From Pseudomonadota bacterium (GTDB lineage: Bacteria; Pseudomonadota; Alphaproteobacteria; Rhodospirillales; Magnetospirillaceae), in NCBI GenBank assembly GCA_021847015.1, contig JAJZVW010000004.1, positions 1 through 64,000 on the forward strand: a stretch of DNA of 64,000 bases, written 5' to 3'. Below are positions 16,465 to 28,522 of the stretch, in pieces. Both the position numbers and the translations under genes were made by a program. Under the pieces are notes generated by a model, which ran no database searches, was not told where the DNA came from, and worked only from the letters and a program-made list of their open reading frames with translations. Position 1 is the first letter of the stretch, and each line of letters starts with the position of its first letter.

Positions 16465-16670
16465 CCCGAGCAATGTTTGGGCTACGGAGTGATGCGGGTA
16501 ATGCTGGGGCAAGGCCGCAGGGAAGGTCGGTTTCCACAACGGCAAGGTTGATGTCGAGCGGCCCCGTGGCGTCGCTCGCCGAGGCATTCGGAAAAGGATG
16601 GACGAAAGGCCCATTCCTCCTTTGAGGTGTCGCCCACACGTCGATCTCCCCACCTTGAGCCGCCACTCCC

Positions 16671-20801
<4,131 letters not shown>

Positions 20802-21343
20802 GCGGCGGCGGAGAGACATTCCCTGCTTGATTCCAAGGAGCCCCTGTTTGCCTCATCGGAATTCCCTGTTCCAACAGGGATCCCCGACGGCGTCAACGCC
20901 ACGCTAGGGTTGCCGGGCCGTATTGTCGTGCTAGTCGGAGATCGGAAATTGTCATTGATAGTCCGGTGAAAACGGCGCTCACGCGCAGCCCTCCGCCATG
21001 ATCCGACCTGCCTACGGACATCTGACAGCACCCGCAACTGATTAATTTCGTTGCGGAGAAGGTTCGCCGCCAGCCCCCACCCCTCCGCCACCCCCAGCCG
21101 AAGGATGCTGGGATCAAACCATCTCTTGGCGCCTCGGATGCACCCTTCCGCCAGGAATCACGCTACAGCCGAGATATCCCCCCTCCTTATCGCCGTCGTC
21201 GTAGCGGCGGAGAAATCGGCGGGCCGACCCTCGCCCTCTTGGCGGGCTTGGCATCGCCCAAATCAGGCACAACTTTTCCTTGACCGTGCCGCGTCACTTC
21301 GATAGGAACATATAGTGAACATACGCGGTCAAAGGAAACGCCA
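20802..21343. other. Gene-free stretch
   Basis: No supported gene. Open frames on both strands lack ribosome sites and codon bias. There is a short inverted motif TTCCCTGTTCCAACAGGGA near 20862, possibly a weak terminator for the helicase gene. Confidence 0.4.
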
Positions 21344-21848
21344 ATGCCTTACAACCCTGCGGAACCGCGCGATTCACAGGGCCGATGGGCCAGCGGGGGA
21401 AACGGCTCCGGCCGGGACCCCGCCAGCATCCTCTATCCCCCCGTTCGCGGACGACGCCGCTTATAACGGTGAATACCATGATCAGGTTGTTCAGTGGTTG
21501 CTGGAGCTCTTCGCAAAATCCGCCGTTTCCTGCATCAAGAGCGTTCCGATAACGACTATCGATGGAAGTACGACCGCAATCCCTGATCTTGTATGCAAAT
21601 CGCCGGTGGACGGCTCTCTCAGTTTGATCGAGGTCAAGACGGGGATGAATCCAACGTTCACCCCGAGCCAGCTCCAGGTCTACGCGATGGCCCAGTTCGA
21701 CAACCACGTCGTTTCATCCACTGACAAACTTGCGCCATTCGGCGTCCCACGCGGCACGACTCTGCCGGCAATTGACGTGGATGTGATCTACGCCACCCCT
21801 GGAAAAGAGATAGTACCGGATCAGCCATTCAGAAGCTTCCTGAAATAA
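21344..21848 (+). pseudogene. PD-(D/E)XK nuclease toxin-like protein, interrupted by a frameshift
   Basis: The natural start is an ATG with AAAGGA seven bases upstream; it reads MPYNPAEPRDSQGRWASGG, the opening of many phage-head or toxin-carrier proteins, but hits TAA at about codon 41. The body lies in the +1 frame: PPFADDAAYNGEYHDQVVQW, then IPDLV and LIEVKTG (Asp and Glu-x-Lys of the nuclease fold) and an FTPSQLQVYAMAQF helix, about 130 residues to the stop. The shift falls between about 21400 and 21450, where runs of five G and six C occur. It may be a real decay, a sequencing error or programmed. The next gene looks like its immunity partner. Confidence 0.55.
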
Positions 21849-21877
21849 CGTCATTATTCACCACGGAGAAAAATACC

Positions 21878-22309
21878 ATGGCCGAAAAGACCTCGAAGGA
21901 CAACGGCCTGCCCGATTATGACATCCGGCTGCTGACAGGGCCTGTGATGAAGGAAAAGCCAAGCCGCCAAGTTATGCTGCATGCGATTTGCAGTGGAGGT
22001 CTTCTCAACAAGCGCGACCTTGCCCTGAAAATAGGGGAACTCCTAGCGTACAGCGTTTACCCTAGGGAGGAAATGGATCGCCAACGGCCCTTGGAAATCC
22101 GGGACGACGGCGACCGATGGACCATCATCGGCAGCTATAACAGGCAGATGAAGGACGGCCGAGGCCCGTTGAAGGTGGTCTTGCGCAAATGGGATGCGGC
22201 CGTGTTGGATCTGGCCACTCCCATGCTTTATACGGCCCCGGAGGATCAGGGCAAAACGCCTGATCCGGGGGAAACCTTCAAGCGCTGGGTCGAGTCGAAG
22301 AAGCCCTGA
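21878..22309 (+). CDS. NTF2-fold immunity-like protein
   Basis: A 143-residue protein; GGAGAAAAA precedes the ATG. Residues 45-110 (LALKIGELLAYSVYPREEMD, then QRPLEIRDDGDRWTIIGSYN) match the pattern of NTF2-fold immunity proteins, in which a helix with a conserved Tyr precedes a Q-[KR]-P-x-x-[VI]-x-D-x-G-x-x-W strand. These bind and block polymorphic toxin domains. It starts 29 bases after the nuclease-toxin-like frame, the usual toxin-then-immunity order. It may now be an orphan immunity gene if the toxin is truly broken. Confidence 0.6.
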   Translation: MAEKTSKDNGLPDYDIRLLTGPVMKEKPSRQVMLHAICSGGLLNKRDLALKIGELLAYSVYPREEMDRQRPLEIRDDGDRWTIIGSYNRQMKDGRGPLKVVLRKWDAAVLDLATPMLYTAPEDQGKTPDPGETFKRWVESKKP

Positions 22310-22361
22310 CCGCAGCCCCGAAGGTCATCACCAGTCTCGTAGACCAGAAAGAGGTTCCCGT

Positions 22362-22378
22362 GGTTACGGTTGGTTACG
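22362..22378. repeat. GGTTACG-type repeat, left copy
   Basis: The 17-base motif GGTTACGGTTGGTTACG occurs here and, with one mismatch, near 24857. The two sites bracket a 2.5-kb block with recombinase and toxin-antitoxin genes. Confidence 0.5.
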
Positions 22379-22403
22379 ATGACATTATCTGTACCACTGG
22401 CGC

Positions 22404-22459
22404 CAATAGGTTGCACTATCACCGTAATGTGCAATAGGTTGCACTGTCACCGTAATGTA
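22404..22459. repeat. Two tandem 28-bp repeats
   Basis: Two adjacent 28-base units start CAATAGGTTGCACT and end CACCGTAATGT plus one base, differing at two positions. They may be iterons or recombinase binding sites; no gene overlaps them. Confidence 0.7.
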
Positions 22460-22739
22460 CAATTTTCGGGATCGGTCACCATCACCACCCATAGGCTACA
22501 CTATAGCCAGCCAGCCTAGCGCCGTGAAGCCCAGTGGAACGACACACCACACACCCATCAATGGCTTTGCCAATTCGCGGCAATCACGGAATCGAGAGTT
22601 TGGTGCTGCACCGTCGTCAATTGGGTCTGTCCCATGGGCGGCGGGGTCATCGTCGCCATGCCAGCCACGAGGTTCTGGACCTGAGTGTCCATCAGCGCCG
22701 CATGCGCCGCCACACCTTGAGCTCACCACCTGTCTCACC

Positions 22740-22870
22740 GATGGGGTGCAGTTCAGCACTGTCACCAGAATCAATTCGTTCAGCGAGCGCTCCCGCCCGG
22801 CTTCCAGCATCCGCTTCCAGCGATGGGCGCGAGCGAGCACCTTCAGCAGGGTGTCGTCGGGGGCCGCGCA
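22740..22870 (-). pseudogene. Fragment of a site-specific recombinase C-terminus
   Basis: On the minus strand the frame reads DDTLLKVLARAHRWKRMLEA followed by GRERSLNELI. This is the conserved C-terminal motif of serine-recombinase-type proteins in alphaproteobacteria (LARAHRW-K-R-L-L-E-x-G-x-x-x-S-I-x-E-L). The expected continuation is missing and neighbouring frames are broken, so only a remnant survives. It shows that a mobile element once occupied this region. The rest of 22310-23012 holds no supported gene. Confidence 0.5.
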
Positions 22871-22966
22871 CAGGCGCTGGGTCGACGGGCAACGGTGTTG
22901 TTCTCCTGGGATGGAAACGCCGGCATGGGATACCAAGTGCGCCACACCTTATAGAAGGTTCCCTTT

Positions 22967-22983
22967 TGGTCCGTATCGGACCA
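22967..22983 (+). promoter_or_regulatory. Palindromic operator upstream of parDE
   Basis: TGGTCCG and CGGACCA form a perfect 7-base inverted repeat around TAT, 30 bases before the antitoxin start. Type II antitoxins usually bind such sites to repress their own operon. Confidence 0.55.
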
Positions 22984-23012
22984 TAATGCCGACGTCACCT
23001 AGGGGGTTCATC

Positions 23013-23222
23013 ATGGCCGTCAACGTCAAACTATCAGAATCGCTCGTCGAGCAGGCCAAATGCCATGGCCGCGTCCAACATCGTTCGGTGCCCAAACAGA
23101 TCGAGTACTGGTCCCAGATCGGCAAGGTGGCCGAAGAGAACCCCGATCTGCCGTTCTCGACGATCCGCGACATCCTGATCGCCCAGCAGGAGACCGCTAC
23201 TGAAGAATACCGCTTCGACTGA
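23013..23222 (+). CDS. ParD-like antitoxin
   Basis: A 69-residue protein starting MAVNVKLSESLVEQA, the pattern of the ParD-like antitoxin family: an N-terminal DNA-binding strand, then SVPKQIEYWSQIGK and a NPDLPFSTIRDIL helix that would bind the toxin. AGGGGG lies ten bases before the ATG. Its stop overlaps the toxin start (TGATG), the usual coupling. A palindromic operator lies just upstream. Confidence 0.8.
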   Translation: MAVNVKLSESLVEQAKCHGRVQHRSVPKQIEYWSQIGKVAEENPDLPFSTIRDILIAQQETATEEYRFD

Positions 23223-23494
23223 TGCGGCTACTCGTCACGCCCACGTTCTCTCGTGCCGTCAAGAAACTTCGCCCCGGACAGAAGGCGGAACTCGACGAGG
23301 CTGTGCGGGCCATCGCCGACGCCCCAACGCTCGGTGACGCCAAGGTCGGCGATCTTGCCGGCGTCCAGGTGTTCAAGTTCCGCCTGAGCAACCAGCTCTG
23401 CCTGCTGGCCTACACCCAGGTGGACGAAGAGACGATCAAGCTGCTTGCCCTTGGATCGCATGAAAACTTCTATCGCGACCTCAAACGATCCTGA
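23222..23494 (+). CDS. ParE/RelE-family toxin
   Basis: A 90-residue protein with the RelE/ParE fold pattern: TPTFSRAVKKLRPGQKAELD, a VFKFRLSNQLCLLAY strand pair and a C-terminal LLALGSHENFYRDLK, the conserved end of this group. It would act on the ribosome or DNA gyrase; sequence does not decide which. It is coupled to the antitoxin gene by a one-base overlap. Its 3' end overlaps the converging DUF7220-like pseudogene by 14 bases. Confidence 0.82.
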   Translation: MRLLVTPTFSRAVKKLRPGQKAELDEAVRAIADAPTLGDAKVGDLAGVQVFKFRLSNQLCLLAYTQVDEETIKLLALGSHENFYRDLKRS

Positions 23495-23702
23495 CCCGAA
23501 GCGCCTCGAATAACCGCAGCAGGGTATAGCGGTGGATGATCGACACCACGGTGAAGACGGCTCTGATCGCTAAATCGTCCGACAGGCTGGTGCACAGGCC
23601 GAACTACTGAACCACCAGCGCCTGGGTGGCCACAGCGATTCCATATCCGACCGCAACATTGGCCAGGGACTCGACCAGGGACATGCGGCGCGATTGCCTC
23701 AT
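23481..23702 (-). pseudogene. DUF7220-like small membrane protein with in-frame stop
   Basis: Read on the minus strand from an ATG at 23702 the frame gives MRQSRRMSLVESLANVAVGY, then IAVATQALVVQ, an in-frame TAG, then FGLCTSLSDDLAIRAVFTVV and SIIHRYTLLRLFEALR to a TGA. This is the full length of the small two-span DUF7220-type family found on phages and mobile elements, interrupted once near codon 36. Because both halves stay in one frame it is a nonsense allele rather than a chance match. Confidence 0.6.
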
Positions 23703-24083
23703 CAGGCTGCTCCTTGGTTAGCCAAGGAAATCGCAATATCCTTATGCTCCACCTCGACCACCAGGTCGGTCAGTGCCGATGGCGCGCCGTATCGGCCGCG
23801 GGGGCCAAGCAAGAACAAAGCACGAACAATCCGCTTGACGGCCGATTCAACGTGTGGTTTGACTCTCCGCGCCGGCCGATTTGCGTTCGGACCTCCCTCG
23901 CCCCCTTACCCCAAGCCAGCGTCTCTCGTCCCGCCACGAAGGGCGCGGGAATGGCGGGCGCTCGCCACACACGCTCTGAACTCTCTGAAGTGCACGGCCG
24001 CCGACCGGCCCGGGTATCGCGATGGCCCGGGCGTTCCATTCCGCACACCCCGAACTCCGCCCCCGAACCATGGAGCAGGCGCC
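23703..24083. other. Gene-free stretch
   Basis: No supported gene on either strand; the open frames are Arg/Pro-rich shadows of high-GC sequence. It contains the upstream region of the Cys-rich protein gene. Confidence 0.4.
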
Positions 24084-24506
24084 ATGAACGACGACTACCC
24101 GATCCTTCCCGGCCTGGACGAAGCCCAAGCGCGACAGTATGGTTTTCTCGGCGCGTTGAACAGGTTGATTGACGCGCATACCCAGGACACTGGCGCGCCG
24201 CCGTCACCCGATGAGGTGAACGCCCTTGCCCTTATCGCCTTCGGCCAACACGGCGGGCGGAGCACGAACGCCGACGACCAGTCCCAGGGACAGCAAGGCG
24301 GCACCACCGACGGAGGGAGTGACGGGAACGGTGATGGCGGCCCGGAAACCGCATTCGACGACCCCGACTGTAGTGAAATTCGTGCGCAGTGCCACGAACA
24401 ATGTTGTGATGAAAGTGTTGGCTGCGGTAATAAGTCCGATTCGTTTGGCCTTTTACGCAGATGCACGAGAAAATGCATGGAAATACATGGATGCCACGAA
24501 TACTAG
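24084..24506 (+). CDS. Small protein with Cys-rich C-terminus
   Basis: A 140-residue protein; GGAGCAGG lies before the ATG. Residues 1-55 are a helical domain (YPILPGLDEAQARQYGFLGA), 58-90 are a Gly/Asp/Gln-rich linker, and the last 45 residues hold eight cysteines (96, 103, 107, 108, 114, 127, 131, 137). Such a pattern suggests disulphides or metal binding, but there is no signal peptide. The base composition falls from GC-rich to AT-rich near codon 90, as if the tail came from elsewhere. The family is not recognised; a small AT-rich gene follows. Confidence 0.5.
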   Translation: MNDDYPILPGLDEAQARQYGFLGALNRLIDAHTQDTGAPPSPDEVNALALIAFGQHGGRSTNADDQSQGQQGGTTDGGSDGNGDGGPETAFDDPDCSEIRAQCHEQCCDESVGCGNKSDSFGLLRRCTRKCMEIHGCHEY

Positions 24507-24538
24507 ATAGTAGCACTCAACGCAATGAGGGGCACAAT

Positions 24539-24829
24539 ATGGAACGAGAAGCCGCATTACGAATAATATACAGCATTGTCGCCGCAGAAAAACACCTTGG
24601 AGACATCGATTCCGTAATATCGGAAATGCCGGATAGCGACGAACGAAAACAGTTTATCGCAGGACTCGGCGCAATAATGTATGCGATCAACTTCAGCTTC
24701 GTTTTTAAAATAGTAAAGGAATTCCCAGATCTCGACCCCGACAAAGACAAAAACTTTCCAACCCCGGTTTACAAGCCGCGGGACGACAATCCACCAATCC
24801 CGGCATCGGGACAGGGAACCTCGTCCTAG
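24539..24829 (+). CDS. Hypothetical AT-rich small protein
   Basis: A 96-residue protein with GAGGGG seven bases before the ATG. An N-terminal helix pair (REAALRIIYSIVAAEKHLGD and QFIAGLGAIMYAINFSFVFK) precedes a Pro/Asp-rich disordered tail. No family is recognised. The low G+C content against its surroundings and its closeness to the Cys-rich gene (32 bases) suggest the two arrived together. Confidence 0.45.
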   Translation: MEREAALRIIYSIVAAEKHLGDIDSVISEMPDSDERKQFIAGLGAIMYAINFSFVFKIVKEFPDLDPDKDKNFPTPVYKPRDDNPPIPASGQGTSS

Positions 24830-24856
24830 GCGCAGGTTGCCCTTTGTCCCTCCCAG

Positions 24857-24894
24857 GGTTACGGTAGGTTACGGGTTACGGGTTACGGGTTGCG
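24857..24894. repeat. Tandem GGTTACG heptamers
   Basis: Five copies of GGTTACG (the last is GGTTGCG) lie nearly head to tail; the first part repeats the motif found at 22362 with one mismatch. The array runs straight into a palindrome. Confidence 0.7.
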
Positions 24895-24913
24895 GTGACA
24901 GCACTGTCACCGC
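24892..24913. repeat. 10-bp perfect inverted repeat
   Basis: GCGGTGACAG and CTGTCACCGC form a perfect 10-base inverted repeat around CA. It could be a protein-binding site or a hairpin ending transcripts that converge here. Confidence 0.6.
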
Positions 24914-25065
24914 ATTCTGGGCTGCGTCGGCGCCACACCACGAGGAAACGGGTCTGCGCGATTCCCGTATTCCCGTCGTGACCAGGCGGCCAATCGGCCG
25001 GGACGCCCGACCATGGTTGCCTGACCCGACGCGGAGGTCGCGCCCCTGGCCGCCGACAGCATTGG

Positions 25066-25653
25066 CTATCGCCAGGACACGATCTCGGGTTTCTTGCGCG
25101 GCACCGGCGGTGTCGATCCCGCCGGCGCACCGACGATGATGGGAGCGATGGCCGTCCACTCGGCGGGCACGCCGAGATGCGCCTTCCATTCCGGCGTATT
25201 GAGGGCACCGACCGCGAAGCCGATGACGCAGGTGCCGAGGCCCTTGGCGCAGGCCGCCAGCATCAGGTTCTGCGCCGCCAGCCAGCAATCGGCCGCCACG
25301 AAGGGGCCCATCGGCTTCGCCCAGATGACGACCAGCGTGCCTGCGTCGTAGAAGATGTTGAAATCGGGAGTGTCAAGCCGGTGCTGCAAGCGGAGCCTCT
25401 GCCCGGGCGGAAGATTCCGCATCTGCTCGCCGAAGGCGCTCTTGGCGCTGTCGGACAAATTCCGGAGCATCCCGCGATCCTGGACGACCGTGAACGCCCA
25501 GGGCTCCTCATGCACGGCCGTCGGCGCCTGGACCGCGGCATCCAGGAGGGCGAGGACGGTCTCGCGGTCGAGGGGCGGCCCCTTGTAGGACCGCACGGCC
25601 CGCCTCGAATAGATGGCCTCCAGCGCGCTCAGGCCCGTGTCGCGGTCGCTCAT
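25066..25653 (-). CDS. Nitroreductase-family FMN protein
   Basis: A 195-residue protein from the ATG that gives MSDRDTGLSALEAIYSRRAV. YSRRAVRSYKGPPLD at about 14-28 is the FMN-phosphate-binding start of the family, followed by AAVQAPTAVHEEPWAFTVV and a C-terminal KGLGTCVIGFAVG. It would reduce nitro compounds or quinones with NAD(P)H through bound FMN; the natural substrate is unknown. It is divergent from the iron alcohol dehydrogenase, with about 150 bases between. Confidence 0.85.
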   Translation of the reverse strand: MSDRDTGLSALEAIYSRRAVRSYKGPPLDRETVLALLDAAVQAPTAVHEEPWAFTVVQDRGMLRNLSDSAKSAFGEQMRNLPPGQRLRLQHRLDTPDFNIFYDAGTLVVIWAKPMGPFVAADCWLAAQNLMLAACAKGLGTCVIGFAVGALNTPEWKAHLGVPAEWTAIAPIIVGAPAGSTPPVPRKKPEIVSWR

Positions 25654-25804
25654 GGCGGCGATCCTCCGTAGCCGATCCAGCATGAGCCATAGAATGGCCC
25701 TGAGGCGCGGGGCCGCATTGATGCGGGTTAAGGTCTATCACCCCTCGCCTTGTTCGCCGTCCCGAGGCATCATCCCGGCGGACGCAACAGCCGGTTTCCC
25801 GAAC

Positions 25805-27001
25805 ATGCCGCCCTTCCCCGCCTTTTCCATCACCGCCCTGCCGCGCATCGTCTTCGGCGACGGCCGCATCGCCGATCTGCCCCGCGAGGTGGCTGCCCTC
25901 GGGCGGACAGCGCTGCTGGTCACCGGTGCCCACTCGTTCCGCGCCGGGCCTTACCGGGCGCCGCTCATGGCGGGCTTCGCCGAGGCCGGGGTGGCGGTCG
26001 AAACATGGGAGGTGGCGGGCGAGCCCACGCCCGACCTGGTGGACGACGCGGTCGGCCGTTTCCGTTCCGCCGGCATCCAGGCGGTGGTGGGCATCGGCGG
26101 CGGCAGTGCCATCGACGCGGCCAAGGCCGTCGCCGGATTGCTGCCGACCGGCGCGTCCATCATGGATTTCCTGGAAGGCGTGGGGCGCGGCAAGACCTAT
26201 GCGGGACCGGCCCTGCCGCTGGTGGCGGTTCCGACCACCGCCGGCACCGGGGCCGAAGCGACCAAGAACGCGGTGCTGTCGCGCACCGGCGCCAACGGCT
26301 TCAAGAAGTCCTTCCGCGATGATCGGCTGATGCCCCGGCTGGCCCTGATCGACCCCGCCTTGCTCGCCACCTGCCCGCGCCCCGTCATGGCGGCGAACGC
26401 CATGGATGCGCTGACCCAGCTCATCGAGTCCTATGTCTCGATCCGCGCCAATCCCATGACCGACGCCTTGGCCCTGGCGGGGATCGAGGCGGTGCGCGAC
26501 GGTCTGTGGCCGGCGATCGAAGGCGCCGGCGCGGCCGCGCGCGAGGGCCGTGCCCGCCTGGCCTTTGCCGCATTGATGTCGGGCATCTGTCTGGCCCAGA
26601 CCGGGCTGGGCGCCGTGCACGGCATGGCGGCGCCCCTGGGCGCGGCTTTTGGCGTTCCCCACGGCGCGGCCTGCGGCACCTTGCTGGCGGAAACCACCCT
26701 GGCCAATATCGAGGCGCTCATGGAGCGCGATCCGCTGGGCCCCGCCCTGCCCCGCTACGGGCGCATCGGCGGCCTGTTGGCCGGGCAGGCGCGCGTCTGC
26801 GGCGGCGACGGGCTGATCGTGCTTTCCGACGTGCTGGACGATTGGGCCGAGCGCCTGGACATGCCGCGCCTGTCGGTCTTCGGCATGACCGAGGCCGACA
26901 TCCCCGCCGTGGTCGCCGCCTCGGGCGGGAACAGCATGAAGACCAACCCGCTGGTTCTTACGGCCGAGGAACTGACCGACATCCTCAAGCGGAGGCTGTA
27001 G
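25805..27001 (+). CDS. Iron-containing alcohol dehydrogenase family protein
   Basis: A 398-residue protein of the usual length. GGGSAIDAAKA near residue 97 binds NAD(P), TAGTGAEATKNAVL follows, and the metal site is DPALLATC with HGMAAPLG near 271 and PHGAACG near 284. The second metal position, normally His in MDALTHAIE, is Gln here (MDALTQLIESY); some subfamilies share this, so it need not be inactive. It would interconvert an alcohol and aldehyde. The start was chosen where similarity begins; an open extension upstream is not supported. Confidence 0.85.
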   Translation: MPPFPAFSITALPRIVFGDGRIADLPREVAALGRTALLVTGAHSFRAGPYRAPLMAGFAEAGVAVETWEVAGEPTPDLVDDAVGRFRSAGIQAVVGIGGGSAIDAAKAVAGLLPTGASIMDFLEGVGRGKTYAGPALPLVAVPTTAGTGAEATKNAVLSRTGANGFKKSFRDDRLMPRLALIDPALLATCPRPVMAANAMDALTQLIESYVSIRANPMTDALALAGIEAVRDGLWPAIEGAGAAAREGRARLAFAALMSGICLAQTGLGAVHGMAAPLGAAFGVPHGAACGTLLAETTLANIEALMERDPLGPALPRYGRIGGLLAGQARVCGGDGLIVLSDVLDDWAERLDMPRLSVFGMTEADIPAVVAASGGNSMKTNPLVLTAEELTDILKRRL

Positions 27002-27010
27002 CCCGGCCGT

Positions 27011-27757
27011 TCAGCGCGGGCCGCCCTCGACCCCGTAGCGCCGCTTGATCTCGGCCACCCGCGCGGCGTTGGCGGCAAGCCAGGAATCGAGTTCCGCGGC
27101 CACCTCCGGGTGCGTCGCCGTCGATAGGTGATACGACCCCCGGCTGTAGGGCAGCGACGGATCGAACACCAGACCGCCCGGTCGGCCAAGGACGGCGCCA
27201 AGGACATGATCGGCCACCGTGACGTTGACATAGGCGCCGTCGACCCGGCCCAGCAGAACTTGGCGGAGCAGACGGTCGATACGCGTATTCTCCTTCAACT
27301 TCACCGAGCCGTCCCGCAGGCGTCCGAGCCACGCGAAGGGAGTGAACCCAGCCACCGTGCCGAGTGTGGTGACACTCTTGCCGGCGCGTCCGGGCAGAAC
27401 CATGACACCGTCGGTGTAATCCATGAGCGGCCGGGAATAGCTGACGGCGACGCCCCGCTTGGACTCCGTCGCCCAATCGGGGTTGTCGGGAAATTTGGCG
27501 TCGATCCCGCCCGAAACGAGATCCGCGTACAGCCGCTTGATCGGCTCCGCCTTGTAGACGAGCCGGTATCCTTTGGCGGCCGCGAAAGCGTCGAGGATGT
27601 CGCGCGCGGTGCCGCGATAGGCGCCGTTCAGCCAACCATAAAAGGGGTAGTAGTCGATCTCTTCCACGCCGACGACGAGCGTCTTCTCGTCGGCCCGGAC
27701 CGGACTGGCCAGAACCGCCAGCGCAACCACCAGAACCGCCCGCAGCCAAGGCTTCAT
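27011..27757 (-). CDS. Periplasmic solute-binding protein (family 3-like)
   Basis: A 248-residue protein with a Sec signal (WLRAVLVVALAVLASPVRA, cleavage before DEKT). The mature part begins TLVVGVEEIDYYPFYGW and has the two-lobed pattern of amino-acid-type binding proteins, with PIKRLYADLVSGGIDAKFPD and VDGAYVNVTVADHVL segments. No permease or ATPase gene is adjacent, so it may feed a distant transporter or serve as a sensor. It converges on the alcohol dehydrogenase gene, nine bases apart. Confidence 0.75.
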   Translation of the reverse strand: MKPWLRAVLVVALAVLASPVRADEKTLVVGVEEIDYYPFYGWLNGAYRGTARDILDAFAAAKGYRLVYKAEPIKRLYADLVSGGIDAKFPDNPDWATESKRGVAVSYSRPLMDYTDGVMVLPGRAGKSVTTLGTVAGFTPFAWLGRLRDGSVKLKENTRIDRLLRQVLLGRVDGAYVNVTVADHVLGAVLGRPGGLVFDPSLPYSRGSYHLSTATHPEVAAELDSWLAANAARVAEIKRRYGVEGGPR

Positions 27758-27774
27758 CGGCCCCCTCCCATCCC

Positions 27775-27900
27775 CTAGAGCCGTTCGCGTTCAGACGCGA
27801 TCGACTCCGGGTTCTTGTGCGTGAAAAAGCTCCGCTTTTTCAATGCTCAATCGCCGCTCTGGCTTGCGAGCGCGATTCGATGTGATCGCATCGCGCTCTA
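27775..27900 (-). repeat. Dispersed intergenic palindromic sequence with terminator hairpin
   Basis: On the minus strand this reads AGAGCGCGATGCGATCACAT and then a hairpin GAAAAAGC/GCTTTTTC around GGA. The first block is a very common intergenic motif in alphaproteobacterial genomes. The hairpin at 27823-27841 could end the histidine phosphatase transcript. Confidence 0.6.
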
Positions 27901-28509
27901 ACCGGCCGGCTCCGCACACGCCATTCGTCGCACCGAACCTCCCGCCAGAACAAAGAACGCATCCTGGGGGCTGTCCTCGGTGATCCCGGTTTCGGGGTCG
28001 CCCCCGGCATAAAGCGCACGCAGGACCTTGCCCGCCACCCCATGGGTGACCACCACCAGCTTTTCCCCGGCATGGCGCGCGGCCAACCAGTCTGCGATAC
28101 GCCGCGCCATATCGTCCAGGGTCTCGCCGCCCGGGCAGCGGAAAAACCACGTCTCCCGCCCGGTGCCCGACATCAGCTCGGGATGGCGTTCGTCCAGCTC
28201 GGATTTGAGCAGGCCCGTGAACACGCCGGTCCCCACCTCGATCAGCCGCGGATCGTACTCGATCTCGTGGAAGGGCAATCCGGCGGTCTCGCATAGCACG
28301 GCGGCGGTCTGGACACAGCGGGCGAGCGGACTGGACAGCACCCGCCAACCCGCTTCGTTCCCGATCAGGCTCCGCACGGCGGCACCATAGGATTTGGCCT
28401 GCTCAACCCCTTTCAGCGTCAGCGGCGACGCCGCATCCGTATGGCCCTGAATCCGCTTGACCCGATTCCAATGGGTCTGGCCGTGACGGAAAAGGATGAT
28501 CGTGGGCAT
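27898..28509 (-). CDS. Histidine phosphatase superfamily protein
   Basis: A 203-residue protein. RHGQTHWN at 8-15 carries the catalytic His9, a second Arg is in SSPLARCVQTA near 60, and the second catalytic His is in VVVTHGVAGKVLRALY. Members act as phosphoglycerate mutases or broad phosphatases; sequence does not choose. It lies downstream of pheT on the same strand with a 13-base gap, so it may share that transcript. Confidence 0.85.
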   Translation of the reverse strand: MPTIILFRHGQTHWNRVKRIQGHTDAASPLTLKGVEQAKSYGAAVRSLIGNEAGWRVLSSPLARCVQTAAVLCETAGLPFHEIEYDPRLIEVGTGVFTGLLKSELDERHPELMSGTGRETWFFRCPGGETLDDMARRIADWLAARHAGEKLVVVTHGVAGKVLRALYAGGDPETGITEDSPQDAFFVLAGGSVRRMACAEPAG

Positions 28510-28522
28510 CGGCGTCGCCCCG

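Noticed and set aside
22496-22945. Whole 149-codon minus-strand frame as an intact gene
   Set aside because: Only the short recombinase-like motif is meaningful; the rest drifts across frames, so I list only a fragment.
24857-24894. Heptamer array as a CRISPR or telomere-like repeat
   Set aside because: The units are only seven bases long without spacers, and no cas gene is near, so it is not a CRISPR array.
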